Part shown: piece after piece, positions 52,380 through 61,640 of the stretch
How the letters are laid out: the number at the start of each line of letters is the position of its first letter
Numbering within the stretch: position 1 is the first letter of the stretch
Origin: Nitrospirota bacterium
Lineage (GTDB): Bacteria; Nitrospirota; Nitrospiria; SBBL01; JAADHI01
Length of the DNA: 64,000 bases
Reading direction: 5' to 3'
NCBI GenBank assembly: GCA_029261135.1
Contig: JAJDBX010000047.1
Location: 1-64,000 of the forward strand
Made by a program: the position numbers and the translations under genes
The notes under the pieces: model-generated
What the model was told of the DNA's origin: nothing
The model's database searches: none
What the model saw: the letters and a program-made list of their open reading frames with translations, nothing else

Positions 52380-53636
52380 ATGGCGATGAATAATTACGGC
52401 ATGATTATACTTTTCACATTGGTTCTGGAATACATCCTGAACCTCTCTGCAGATGTCTTGAATTTAAGTCGTCTGTCTGATGAACTTCCGGAAGAAGTGC
52501 AAGACATTTATAATGCAGATGAATATCGGAAGTCCCAAGATTACACCCGGGTCAACACCAAATTTGGCTTCCTGACGTCGACCTATCATCTTTTGGTGAC
52601 CTTTCTTTTTTGGTTTTCTGGGGGCTTTAATTTTTTGGATCAAGTCATCCGCACATGGGCATTCAGTCCGCTGATTACCGGGCTCATTTACATCGGCATC
52701 CTTCTCGTACTTAACAAACTCATTTCAATACCATTTTCTCTGTATGGCACTTTTGTGATTGAAGCACGATTCGGTTTTAACAAAACAACCCCCATGCTCT
52801 ATTTCAGCGACTTGATTAAAGGCGCCTTTCTCTCACTTCTTATCGGTGGCCCCATCCTCGCTTTATTGCTCGCTTTTTTTGAATGGGCGGGAACATGGGC
52901 CTGGCTCTATGCATGGGGGATCACCACCCTATTTACACTAGTGATTCAACTCATTGCGCCAACCTGGATCATGCCTTTGTTCAATAAATTTAAACCGCTC
53001 GAATCCGGAGAATTGAAAGACCAGATTATGGCATTCGCGAAGTCCATTCATTTCCCGCTGCAAAATGTTTTTGTGATGGATGGCTCCAAACGAAGCAGTA
53101 AATCAAACGCTTTTTTTACAGGCTTTGGAAAAAACAAACGAATCGCACTCTTTGATACTTTAATTGAAACACAAACGATTCCAGAACTGGTTTCGATTCT
53201 CGCACATGAAATCGGGCATTACAAAAAAAAACATATCACGCAAGGATTGATTTTAAGCACCCTACAAACCGGCATGATGTTTTATTTGCTGTCCATATTT
53301 ATTAGCCACTCTCGGCTTTACGACGCTTTTTATATGGCTCAGCCTTCTATTTACACTGGCCTCATTTTCTTTGGCATGCTCTACACACCGATTGAGCTTA
53401 TCCTCTCACTCTTTTTTAATTTGCTCTCAAGAAAAAATGAATATGAAGCAGATCGATTTGCGGTAGAATCTTTCAAGCAACCTGAAATCATGGTGGATGC
53501 ACTCAAAAAATTATCGGCGCACAATCTGGCAAACCTGACACCTCATCCTGTTTACACCTTTTTAAATTTCTCACATCCCCCACTGCTTGAACGCATTCGT
53601 GCCATCAGATCTGCTTCAGAACAGGGGATAGCTTAA
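52380..53636 (+). CDS. M48 CAAX-type (Ste24) membrane protease
   Basis: A 418-residue polytopic zinc protease of the Ste24/HtpX group. Several membrane helices precede and follow the catalytic part; the zinc motif is HEIGHYKKKH (about residues 277-286) and the third ligand is in NEYEADRFAVESF. The KRSSKSNAFFTGFGKNKRI block is a Ste24 hallmark. It probably degrades or processes membrane proteins. A second ATG six bases in could also serve as start. A DnaJ-type gene follows 27 bases later, which fits protein quality control. Confidence 0.92.
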   Translation: MAMNNYGMIILFTLVLEYILNLSADVLNLSRLSDELPEEVQDIYNADEYRKSQDYTRVNTKFGFLTSTYHLLVTFLFWFSGGFNFLDQVIRTWAFSPLITGLIYIGILLVLNKLISIPFSLYGTFVIEARFGFNKTTPMLYFSDLIKGAFLSLLIGGPILALLLAFFEWAGTWAWLYAWGITTLFTLVIQLIAPTWIMPLFNKFKPLESGELKDQIMAFAKSIHFPLQNVFVMDGSKRSSKSNAFFTGFGKNKRIALFDTLIETQTIPELVSILAHEIGHYKKKHITQGLILSTLQTGMMFYLLSIFISHSRLYDAFYMAQPSIYTGLIFFGMLYTPIELILSLFFNLLSRKNEYEADRFAVESFKQPEIMVDALKKLSAHNLANLTPHPVYTFLNFSHPPLLERIRAIRSASEQGIA

Positions 53637-53663
53637 AAATAAAATAAGGGATAACCTCGTCAT

Positions 53664-54611
53664 ATGGAATACAAAGATTATTATAAAGTTTTGGGGATTA
53701 CGCGTGAAGCGTTGCAAGATGAAATCAAAAAAGCCTATCGTAAACTCGCCAGAAAATACCATCCAGACACCAACAAATCTCCCGGCGCTGAAGATCGATT
53801 TAAAGGCATCAATGAGGCCCATGAAGTACTCAAAGATCCTAAAAAACGGGCGGCTTATGATGAACTAGGTGCAAACTGGCAAAGCGGGCAGGAATTTCGC
53901 CGCCCACAAAACAGGGAAAGAGCTTTCGATTTTGAAGGGGGCGGGTTTTCATACGGCGGATCAGGAGAATTTAGTGATTTTTTTGAAACCCTATTTGGTC
54001 AGGCTGCAGGTGGAATGGGGCGAGGCGGTAGCGCACCCATACGCGCAAAAGGATCAGATCAAACAACAGACATCCAAATTAACATCGAAGATGCCTATCA
54101 TGGGACAACTCAAATTATAACGCTTCGTAAAACCAAACGTGCTCCCGATGGCCGAGAAGTCCCCGAAGAACATCGTTTAAGTGTCAAAATTCCAAAAGGG
54201 ATTGAACAAGGACACAAGATCCGATTGGCCGGACAAGGCAGCCCTGGGATTGAAAATGGACCAGCCGGCGACCTCTTTTTAAAAGTCGAATTCAGGCCCC
54301 ACCCTTTTTATCGCGTCGAGGGGAAAAATCTCTATCTCAATTTTCCTGTCACCCCCTGGGAAATGGTACTCGGAGCAAGCCTTGAGACACCGACCCCCGA
54401 TGGCCCGGTTAAACTCAAAATTCCTCCAAATTCGCAACAAGGACAAAAGCTACGTTTGCGGGGAAGAGGCATCCCCTCAAAAGTGAAAGGGGATCTTTAC
54501 GTGATCCTGAACGTTGCGCTTCCACCCGCCACGAGCGATAAGGAAAAAGCAGCTTATCGGCAAATGGCAGATGATCTGGCATTTAATCCCCGAAAACACC
54601 TCGGCCTTTAA
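53664..54611 (+). CDS. DnaJ-family co-chaperone of CbpA type
   Basis: A 315-residue type B J-protein. The J domain (about residues 4-70) contains the HPD motif in RKYHPDTNKSPGAEDRF. A Gly/Phe-rich linker follows (GGGFSYGGSGEF), then two beta-sandwich C-terminal domains (IPKGIEQGHKIRLAGQGSPG, LRLRGRGIPSKVKGDLYV). The four CXXCXGXG zinc repeats of DnaJ are absent. It stimulates DnaK. It lies just after the Ste24-like protease gene. Confidence 0.94.
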   Translation: MEYKDYYKVLGITREALQDEIKKAYRKLARKYHPDTNKSPGAEDRFKGINEAHEVLKDPKKRAAYDELGANWQSGQEFRRPQNRERAFDFEGGGFSYGGSGEFSDFFETLFGQAAGGMGRGGSAPIRAKGSDQTTDIQINIEDAYHGTTQIITLRKTKRAPDGREVPEEHRLSVKIPKGIEQGHKIRLAGQGSPGIENGPAGDLFLKVEFRPHPFYRVEGKNLYLNFPVTPWEMVLGASLETPTPDGPVKLKIPPNSQQGQKLRLRGRGIPSKVKGDLYVILNVALPPATSDKEKAAYRQMADDLAFNPRKHLGL

Positions 54612-54705
54612 AGAAATTTAAAATTCCCCGATAAGGAACAATACATATCTTGAAGAGCACTTATTTTCTTTGTTAGTATTGGCTGGCATTCTTGGAGAAC
54701 CTAAA

Positions 54706-55140
54706 ATGGATACCTTATTTACAACACAAACATTAAAAACCTATGCCCAGATCTACCAGCAGATCACTGAAGGCAAAGAAATAATCAACGACGAAGAGGT
54801 GGTCGCCGATACCATCCGCTTGCACCCCGAATTTGACCCTTTTTGGCCTGATGGAGAATCAGCCATTCACCCTCAGGAAATCGACGACTATGTCGTAAAC
54901 CCACTCATTCATACGGGTTTACATGTGATCGTTGAAAAACAAATTCTGGATAAAAACCCTGAAGAAGTTGACTCAACCTTAAATACATTGCTCGCCAACG
55001 GGATTTCACGACACGATGCCATGCACCAGATTATAGGACTCTGGGGAGAACTTTATTTTAGGTCGGTTCGACAAAGCTCCTCCCTTTATGAGTGGGAATA
55101 CATAGAACTACTGAACAGATTGGCTGAACAAAACAAATAA
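54706..55140 (+). CDS. DUF1841-like protein
   Basis: A 144-residue cytoplasmic protein matching what I recall of the DUF1841 family: NPLIHTGLHVIVEKQILDKNP and GISRHDAMHQIIGLWGELYF, with conserved His residues. The ATG at 54706 has GGAGAA seven bases upstream and is preferred over 54670. Function of the family is not established. It is 9 bases before the ferredoxin gene and is likely co-transcribed with it. Confidence 0.82.
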   Translation: MDTLFTTQTLKTYAQIYQQITEGKEIINDEEVVADTIRLHPEFDPFWPDGESAIHPQEIDDYVVNPLIHTGLHVIVEKQILDKNPEEVDSTLNTLLANGISRHDAMHQIIGLWGELYFRSVRQSSSLYEWEYIELLNRLAEQNK

Positions 55141-55149
55141 GGAGAAGAT

Positions 55150-55476
55150 ATGCCAAAACCGAAATTCCATATTCTCGTCTGCACAACAAACCGTCCGCCC
55201 GGAAATCCACGTGGATCCTGCGGAGAAAAAAACAGCCAAGACCTTATCTCTACTTTTTATGAAGAAATGGAAAAAAAAATGCTCTTCGGTCAGATTCTCA
55301 TCACCGAATCAAGCTGCTTGGGCCCTTGCCCCATTGGCCCGACCGTTATTGTGTATCCTGACGGGGTTTGGTACAAAGCCGTCACCCCAAAAGACGTCGT
55401 AGACATCATGGAAGAGCACATCACCCAGGGAAAACCCGTGGAACGATTAATGGTTCCAGATGATTTATGGGGGTAA
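55150..55476 (+). CDS. Thioredoxin-like 2Fe-2S ferredoxin
   Basis: A 108-residue ferredoxin of the thioredoxin-fold (Shethna-type) class. It starts PKPKFHILVCTTNRPPGNPRGSCG with two Cys, and ESSCLGPCPIGPTVIVYPDGVWYKAVTP gives the other two, the usual C-X(8-10)-C ... C-X3-C arrangement. It binds one 2Fe-2S cluster and carries electrons in the cytoplasm; the partner is not evident. GGAG is six bases before the ATG. Confidence 0.92.
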   Translation: MPKPKFHILVCTTNRPPGNPRGSCGEKNSQDLISTFYEEMEKKMLFGQILITESSCLGPCPIGPTVIVYPDGVWYKAVTPKDVVDIMEEHITQGKPVERLMVPDDLWG

Positions 55477-55587
55477 ATAGAATTCTGACATGGGAGATTC
55501 TCTTGTGAATACAGTAGACCCCAGTCTTTTTATATTCTTTGTTTGAAGCCTCAACGACACTCGGGTAAAATGGTCGCTTTACTCCTT

Positions 55588-55719
55588 TTACTTTGTTTCA
55601 TTATCTGTTGATTCTAAAGCTTCTGCCTTTTCTTTCATCTTTTTGATCAGTTCCTGGTTCAGTTTGTGAAAATACTCTTCTTCTTTGCTATAACCTTGAT
55701 TTTTTAGATCCTCTTCCAT
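55588..55719 (-). CDS. 43-residue charged helical protein
   Basis: A small gene reading MEEDLKNQGYSKEEEYFHK at the start and ending LESTDNETK; the centre (LNQELIKKMKEKAEALE) is a strongly amphipathic helix. GGAG lies eight bases before the ATG, and codon use is like the neighbours. The EEEYFHKLNQELI block resembles short conserved proteins seen in other bacteria, but I cannot name the family. It is upstream of the TolC-like gene on the same strand in transcription terms only after its own stop, so probably independent. Confidence 0.6.
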   Translation of the reverse strand: MEEDLKNQGYSKEEEYFHKLNQELIKKMKEKAEALESTDNETK

Positions 55720-55751
55720 TTGACAAACTCCATACGATAAACAGTTTGATC

Positions 55752-57254
55752 CTATTTGAATGAAACTGTTTCGATTTGATATCGGCTAAGAAGTTGACCC
55801 GTCACATGCTCCAAATTAACGAGTGATTTGTTGTAATCAATGATCGCTTTTAATCCATTTCCTTTGGCCTCAGCAAGGTCATCTTGAAATTCCAGAAGAT
55901 CATGGCTGCTGATTAACCCAAGCGTGAAGCGTTCGTTACCGGCAGATAATTTTTCTTCTGCAAGTTTAAGTGCCCGTTGCGTGGCTTTAATCCTTTGGAA
56001 ATTCGTCCGAACCCGGCGAAGACCTTCTTTTGTCTCCAGGGTCACCTGCTGAATCACTTTTTTTCGTTGAAGCAGGGTTTGACGTAATCGTGTTTTTTCC
56101 CTTTGAAGGTCAGCACGGGCCGCATGATTCCCAATGGGAAAGGAAAACACGAAACCCGCTTCCCATTGATTATATGTCCCGGAATCCAGCTGATCGACTT
56201 CATCAGAAAAATCTTTTCCCAAACCGCTCAGTCCGAATCGACCTACGAAATCAAACGATGGAGAGAGTTTATTCTTCGCAATTTTTGAAGCAAGGGCTTG
56301 GTTTTGTAAGAGCAAATGATTTTGGCGAATTTCCAAGCGTCGCGAGAGCGCCAACTCAATGAGATGGGTGCTTTCAATCTGCTGTTCTAATTCTTTGGGT
56401 TGATCTATCGGATGAATCACAGGGGGATTGAACCTGGATAGTTCCGGCAAATCCAATAAAACCCTGAGTTGATCTTCTGTATCTCCCACCCCTTTTTGGG
56501 CAATAAAAACAGCTTCTTCGCGAGAGGCGACACCGGCTTCTGCAACCAGGATTTCAATCGGAGATAACACCCCAATCTCTACCTTGGTTCGACTTGAAGA
56601 CAAGAGCTGTTGAGCGGAGGCTAAGGTTTTCTTTTGAACTGCCAGATTTTTGAGTTGAAAAACCAAATCCCAATAGGCATTGCTGACATTTAATACAAGC
56701 GACGACACTTGTGACTCAAAAACAGCTTGAGAAAGCTCAATATCTGTTTTTGCAATTCGGATTGGACTTTCATTTACTTCGTGTCCACTCCCCTGTAAAA
56801 GTGGTTGTGTGAAAGAGAGTACGAGATTGCCGCTCAGCGCTGGATTGACCTGTTGAAAAGATGCACTGGATCGAGACTGCCTGAAAGCCACATCGAGATC
56901 CCCACCCGAGCGTAAACGCTGGTTAATACCGGCATTCAATCGCTGGTTTTCGAGGACGATACGGTCGGTGCCACTCGGACCGGTTTCAATTAAAGAGGTC
57001 GAGCTTCGTATCGTTCTGTCTGCGCGCAGATCAAAAGATAGTGTCGGATCAAACTGCGCTTCCTCCCAATCGAAGGCGGATAATTGCAAGCTAATACTTT
57101 CTTTTTCGACCTGAAGTCCGACATTATTCTTGATCGCCGTTTTCACAGCATGAGAGAGGGTTAAAAGAAGCGGATCAGGTGTTTGCGCAAGCAAACATTT
57201 CTCGGGACTAAAAAAAAAGAGAGAGACGATCCCCAGCAGAAAAAAGAAGTGCAT
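55752..57254 (-). CDS. TolC-like outer membrane efflux protein
   Basis: About 500 residues from the Met at 57254, which starts a signal peptide (HFFFLLGIVSLFFFSPEKCLLAQ); the open frame extends to 57359 with Met codons there and at 57305, so the start is not settled. Two repeats of the outer-membrane-efflux-protein domain are seen: LTLSHAVKTAIKNNVGLQVEKE at the start of the first and LIELALSRRLEIRQNHLLLQNQALASKIAKNKLSPSFDF in the second. It forms a trimeric channel for a type I secretion or RND/MFS pump, but no pump genes are next to it. Confidence 0.9.
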   Translation of the reverse strand: MHFFFLLGIVSLFFFSPEKCLLAQTPDPLLLTLSHAVKTAIKNNVGLQVEKESISLQLSAFDWEEAQFDPTLSFDLRADRTIRSSTSLIETGPSGTDRIVLENQRLNAGINQRLRSGGDLDVAFRQSRSSASFQQVNPALSGNLVLSFTQPLLQGSGHEVNESPIRIAKTDIELSQAVFESQVSSLVLNVSNAYWDLVFQLKNLAVQKKTLASAQQLLSSSRTKVEIGVLSPIEILVAEAGVASREEAVFIAQKGVGDTEDQLRVLLDLPELSRFNPPVIHPIDQPKELEQQIESTHLIELALSRRLEIRQNHLLLQNQALASKIAKNKLSPSFDFVGRFGLSGLGKDFSDEVDQLDSGTYNQWEAGFVFSFPIGNHAARADLQREKTRLRQTLLQRKKVIQQVTLETKEGLRRVRTNFQRIKATQRALKLAEEKLSAGNERFTLGLISSHDLLEFQDDLAEAKGNGLKAIIDYNKSLVNLEHVTGQLLSRYQIETVSFK

Positions 57255-57441
57255 TTTAAAATTTGTGTAATCTATCCCCTGAGTAAAATTAGCCTGAGTC
57301 TTCATGAATTTAAGAGCATAGCAAAAGGGGCTTATACTTTCAATTTTGACTGCCGTCATTATTTATAGTGAAGCCATACTCCTCATTGTTTATGAGAAAT
57401 TCACCCTTGCGACAAAGGCCTTTGAAAACTCAACATTATAG

Positions 57442-57471
57442 TTGTCTTAAACCAAGTGAGGGTGTTATAAT
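57442..57471 (+). promoter_or_regulatory. Sigma70 promoter of the Usp/PCP_red operon
   Basis: TTGTCT (57442-57447) and a perfect TATAAT (57466-57471) are separated by 18 bases. The start would be near 57478, leaving a leader of about 58 bases. GGGAG lies about seven bases before the ATG at 57536. Confidence 0.6.
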
Positions 57472-57535
57472 CCCGCACTTTTAAGTTATTACGGTTTTAG
57501 TTTGGAGTACGCTCAAATAGAGAGGGAGATACGCT

Positions 57536-60241
57536 ATGTATAAATCAATATATATCCCAGTCGACAACTCGGACTTCTCAAACACGGCCATTGACATCGG
57601 AATGGTGTTAGCCCAGCAGTTTGGTTCGAAAGTGATTGGAAGCCACGCCTATGCAGCAAAGCTACATGATAAGCGTTTCAAACAGATGGAAGCAGGCTTG
57701 CCGGAAGAATATCATGACGAAAATGAATTGGAACGGCAAAGAAAAATCCACGATTCTCTCATTACCCGCGGACTCGAAATTATCACCGATTCCTACCTCG
57801 ATATCATTGATGAAAAAGCAAGCGAATGCAATGTCCCCGTAGAGCGGGTTTCACTCGAAGGCAAAAATTACAAAGTCCTCGTCGAAGACATTGTTAAAAA
57901 TGGCTACGACCTCGTTATTTTAGGCGCGCTGGGTGTTGGCGCAGTCAAGGAAAGCATGATCGGCAGCGTGACCGAACGCACCGTCCGCCGTGTAAGAAAA
58001 TCAGACATTTTTGTGGTGAAAGAGCCTACGAATGGTGTTTCTGAAAATATGTGTAATCGAAAAATTATTGTTGCCGTCGATGGCAGTCATCACTCTTTTG
58101 GTGGCTTTAAAACCGCATTGGCCCTTGCGAAAGCCTACGACATGCCCTTGGATGTGGTCTCTGCATTTGACCCCTACTATCATTATGCTGTTTTTAATTC
58201 CATCTCAGGGGTACTAAATGAAGAAGCTGGCAAAGTGTTTCGTTTTAAAGAACAAGAAAAGCTCCATGAAGATGTGATCGATTCCGGCTTGGCCAAAATA
58301 TACCAATCTCACCTTGAGGTCTGTACAAAGTTGGCTGAGGAGGAAGGGGTAAAGATCAGCACCTCCCTACTTGATGGAAAACCCTTTGAGAAAGTCCTTC
58401 AGTACGTCAAAAAAGAAAAACCCTGGTTGCTGGTCGTCGGCCGGATCGGGGTGCATTCTGATAGCGAAATGGATGTCGGCAGCAACTCTGAAAATCTCGT
58501 TCGCATGGCCCCATGTAACGTCTTGATTTCAAACAAAACCTACATGCCACCCATTGATGCTATTGCAGAATACACCGTAGCCTGGACAGAAGAGGCCTCG
58601 AAACGCATGGAGAAGGTGCCGATTTTTGCACGAGGCGTTGCAAAGACAGCGGTCTATCGTTATGCCGTTGAAAAGGGGTTTTCGATTATTACCAACTCCG
58701 TTGTAGATGGGGCGATGGGAGACATCCTGCCCCCGTCCTCCATTGCGATGATGAAAAACATGGGTAAAGTCCTCGATGAAAAAGGAATCGACCGTGACAA
58801 GATGAAAGCCGACGATGCCGTCGCCGAAAGTCTGCGCAGCGGTGGCATTTCTGGCATGATGACCAATATCGTGAAAGACCGCGATACCGAACGCGCGGAA
58901 AGCTACGATGAAAAAGCGAAGTCCGATTTTCACGTTTGCAGTAACTGCGGATATACGGCAAAAGGCGCTAAACCGGTGACATGCCCGATCTGTAGCGCAG
59001 AAAGTGATGCCTTCAATTTTTTGGATAAGTCACTTTTTGAATCAGCAGCCAAGGCCGAAGGCGGACTTTCTCAGGAAATCGGTTACGATGGTGTGCCCTT
59101 GAATTGGACCGAGGACGCGAAAAACACGCTTCGTGCCATACCGGCAGGATTTGAACGGAGACGCGCAAAAGCAAAAGTTGAAAAGACCGCTCGAAAAATG
59201 GGGTTTCAAACCATTTCAAATGAATTTGCAATTCGCATGATCAAAGGGCTGGACGAAATTCTTGAAGAAGGGGTTGAAATCGGCGCCAATGCAATCTCAA
59301 AAGCAGTCAGCCAGATGAAGGCGGAAAAAGAAAGCATCGCAACTCCGGAACCCCAACAGGCTCCTCCAGAATTGACTTGGACCCCTGAAGGGAAAGCACG
59401 CATCGAAAAAGTCCCTGTGGGCTTTATGCGTGATGCGACACGACAACATATCGAAAACTACGCTTTTTCGAACAAAATAACGAATATCACTTTAGAGGTG
59501 GCTGAAGCCGGAATTGCAAAAGCGACAGAAGAGATGGAGTCTGTGCTTTCTGGCGCATCCAGTTTGGAAGAGATTCGGGAAAAAATGTCTCAGATGGCAG
59601 GAGCTGAAGAAGTCGCTGCACCACAAGAAAAGTCTTTCCATTTCTGTGGCATGTGCGGTCATGTGGTTCGAGAAGTTCCTCAAAGTTGCCCCATTTGCGA
59701 AGCAAAAAAAGGACGTTTTTTATTTATGGAAGAAGCGGTTGATTATTTTATTTGTATGGTCTGCAGCCTCGTCACCAAAAAAGTTTCTCCTGAACATTGT
59801 TCGCTCTGCGGTGCAGGGGGTGAATATGGATTAAAACTGGAGAGAAAAGAAAGTCCGGTCAAAGACGATGGCACACTGATGCGTTGGACTGAAGACGCAT
59901 CTCAAATTCTCTCAGAAATTCCAGAAGGTTTTATGCGAGATATGACCCGATGGCGTATTGAAGCCGATGCCCGTAAGAAAGGCATTCGTGAAGTGGATCC
60001 CTCTGTGGTTAAGAACAAATATACCCAGTGGGCTCAAGTTTCAAGAAAAGTAGAACGTCGGCTTGCATGGGATGATGACGCCATCTCCCGGATAGCGATC
60101 ATCCCTTCCTTTGTACGTGGAACCGTTGTGAATGAAATTGAAGCCTGTGCCTCTGAAAAAGGACTTTCCAAAGTGACAACAACCTTGCTCAATGAAGTCA
60201 CTAAACGCTGGGCTGAAGCCATGCGAAATCAAGGATTTTAA
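57536..60241 (+). CDS. Two universal-stress domains plus five PCP_red-like repeats and three zinc ribbons
   Basis: A 901-residue cytoplasmic protein. Residues 1-160 and about 178-335 are UspA domains; the first keeps the ATP-binding pattern GALGVGAVKESMIGSVTE. Five repeats follow of the type W-T-E-A-X5-L-X2-I-P-X-F-X-R, with Trp at 350, 524, 615, 784 and 845, matching the PCP_red domain known from the C-terminus of light-independent protochlorophyllide reductase BchB/ChlB. Between them lie three rubredoxin-like CXXC pairs: Cys468/471/483/486, 704/707/718/721 and 740/743/755/758. No photosynthesis genes are present. It may sense or carry a tetrapyrrole or redox signal. Its stop overlaps the start of the radical SAM gene (TAATG). 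Confidence 0.85.
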   Translation: MYKSIYIPVDNSDFSNTAIDIGMVLAQQFGSKVIGSHAYAAKLHDKRFKQMEAGLPEEYHDENELERQRKIHDSLITRGLEIITDSYLDIIDEKASECNVPVERVSLEGKNYKVLVEDIVKNGYDLVILGALGVGAVKESMIGSVTERTVRRVRKSDIFVVKEPTNGVSENMCNRKIIVAVDGSHHSFGGFKTALALAKAYDMPLDVVSAFDPYYHYAVFNSISGVLNEEAGKVFRFKEQEKLHEDVIDSGLAKIYQSHLEVCTKLAEEEGVKISTSLLDGKPFEKVLQYVKKEKPWLLVVGRIGVHSDSEMDVGSNSENLVRMAPCNVLISNKTYMPPIDAIAEYTVAWTEEASKRMEKVPIFARGVAKTAVYRYAVEKGFSIITNSVVDGAMGDILPPSSIAMMKNMGKVLDEKGIDRDKMKADDAVAESLRSGGISGMMTNIVKDRDTERAESYDEKAKSDFHVCSNCGYTAKGAKPVTCPICSAESDAFNFLDKSLFESAAKAEGGLSQEIGYDGVPLNWTEDAKNTLRAIPAGFERRRAKAKVEKTARKMGFQTISNEFAIRMIKGLDEILEEGVEIGANAISKAVSQMKAEKESIATPEPQQAPPELTWTPEGKARIEKVPVGFMRDATRQHIENYAFSNKITNITLEVAEAGIAKATEEMESVLSGASSLEEIREKMSQMAGAEEVAAPQEKSFHFCGMCGHVVREVPQSCPICEAKKGRFLFMEEAVDYFICMVCSLVTKKVSPEHCSLCGAGGEYGLKLERKESPVKDDGTLMRWTEDASQILSEIPEGFMRDMTRWRIEADARKKGIREVDPSVVKNKYTQWAQVSRKVERRLAWDDDAISRIAIIPSFVRGTVVNEIEACASEKGLSKVTTTLLNEVTKRWAEAMRNQGF

Positions 60242-61629
60242 TGACCTATCAAGCCTATTCTGTCTCATGGAATCTGACACAGCGCTGTAACCTTTTCTGC
60301 ACCCATTGTTACTTAAGTGCTTTCCCGAATGCCGACATCTCCGGTGATTTAACAACGGAAGAGTGTTTCAAGGTCATGGACGATATTGAAAAGGTGAATC
60401 CGAATGTCTTCCTTATCCTTACCGGTGGCGAACCACTGGTGAGGAAGGATATTTTCGACATCGCGGCCTATGGTTCCGACAAAGGCTTTACCTGTGTCCT
60501 GGGCACAAATGCTGTTCTTTTAGGGAAAACAGAAGCACGCAAGATGCGAGAAAGCGGACTTCAAGGGGCCTCAATCAGCCTGGATTCTGTTGATCCAAAA
60601 AAACACGATCAATTCCGGAAACTTGAACATTCCTGGAAGAATGCCATTCGGGGCATCGAATTTCTGAAGGAAGAAGGCCTCGATTTTTCAATCCACATGA
60701 GCGTGATGTCTTGGAATGTTTCTGAAATCCCATTAATGATCGATTTCTCCCGAAAGATCGGGGCAAAAGTCCTCAACTTTTTCTTCCTGGTTCAAACAGG
60801 TCGCGGCGAAGGGATTGAGGACATTACCCCCAGCCAATACCGGGAAATACTGAACTACCTTGCCCGAGCACAGGGCGTGGGCACAAAAGACGCGGCGGTT
60901 AAAGGATCTATTTTCAAAAATTTCGATGATCCCTGGACAAGTTCAGCGGGAGAAAGCCATGGCCTAATCCTTCGGGCAAAATGCGCACCCCATTTCCGTC
61001 GAGTGATCTATGAATTGGATAACGATTCTCCGCTATTAAAAAATTATGCCCAGGGCAGTTGTCCCGCAGGGAAATACTATTGTCGGATTACCCCCTCGGG
61101 AGACATTACGCCCTGTCCTTACATGCCTGTGACCGCAGGAAACCTCAGAGAACAACCCTTTGATGAAATCTGGCACAACTCCCCAGTTTTGAATGATTTA
61201 CGGGAGCCTGAACTGGGTGGCCGCTGCGGGGATTGTGAGTTTTCCGAAATGTGCAGCGGATGCCGGTGTCGAGCCTATGCGGCTCATGGAGATTATCTGG
61301 CGGAAGACCCGGCTTGTGATTATCAGCCGGGACAGTATGGTGGAGAAAAAATCACATTAGGCGCGGATCAGACCTTTGGCTTGGAAGTCAAAATGACCTT
61401 ACAATGGAGTCCGGCTTCCCTTGAGCGCTTGAATGGCCTGCCTTCCTTTGCCAGAGGCATGGTGTCCAGTGGCGTTGAACGTTATGCCAAAGAACAGGGC
61501 ATTCAAGTCATTACACCCGAAGTCATGCAAAAGGTGCGAGAAGCAGCCGAACTTCGCACGGGCCGCCGTTTTAGTTTTACAGAGTTTAACCGGACTGTGC
61601 CCGCAATGACCGATTCCGAAAAGAAATGA
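60241..61629 (+). CDS. Radical SAM/SPASM enzyme with C-terminal PCP_red-like repeat
   Basis: A 462-residue enzyme. The radical SAM cluster ligands are Cys16, 20 and 23 in RCNLFCTHCY; LILTGGEPLVRKD is the SAM-binding GGEP motif. The SPASM region (CPAGKYYCRITPSGDITPCPY, then CGDCEFSEMCSGCRC) binds further 4Fe-4S clusters. It resembles NirJ/AhbC/AhbD, which alter heme side chains, and also PqqE-type peptide maturases. The last 75 residues are a PCP_red-like repeat (Trp389, LPSFARGMVSSGVERYAKE), as in both neighbours, so the repeat probably recruits a shared substrate or partner. Confidence 0.9.
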   Translation: MTYQAYSVSWNLTQRCNLFCTHCYLSAFPNADISGDLTTEECFKVMDDIEKVNPNVFLILTGGEPLVRKDIFDIAAYGSDKGFTCVLGTNAVLLGKTEARKMRESGLQGASISLDSVDPKKHDQFRKLEHSWKNAIRGIEFLKEEGLDFSIHMSVMSWNVSEIPLMIDFSRKIGAKVLNFFFLVQTGRGEGIEDITPSQYREILNYLARAQGVGTKDAAVKGSIFKNFDDPWTSSAGESHGLILRAKCAPHFRRVIYELDNDSPLLKNYAQGSCPAGKYYCRITPSGDITPCPYMPVTAGNLREQPFDEIWHNSPVLNDLREPELGGRCGDCEFSEMCSGCRCRAYAAHGDYLAEDPACDYQPGQYGGEKITLGADQTFGLEVKMTLQWSPASLERLNGLPSFARGMVSSGVERYAKEQGIQVITPEVMQKVREAAELRTGRRFSFTEFNRTVPAMTDSEKK

Positions 61630-61640
61630 GAGGTCTTTAA

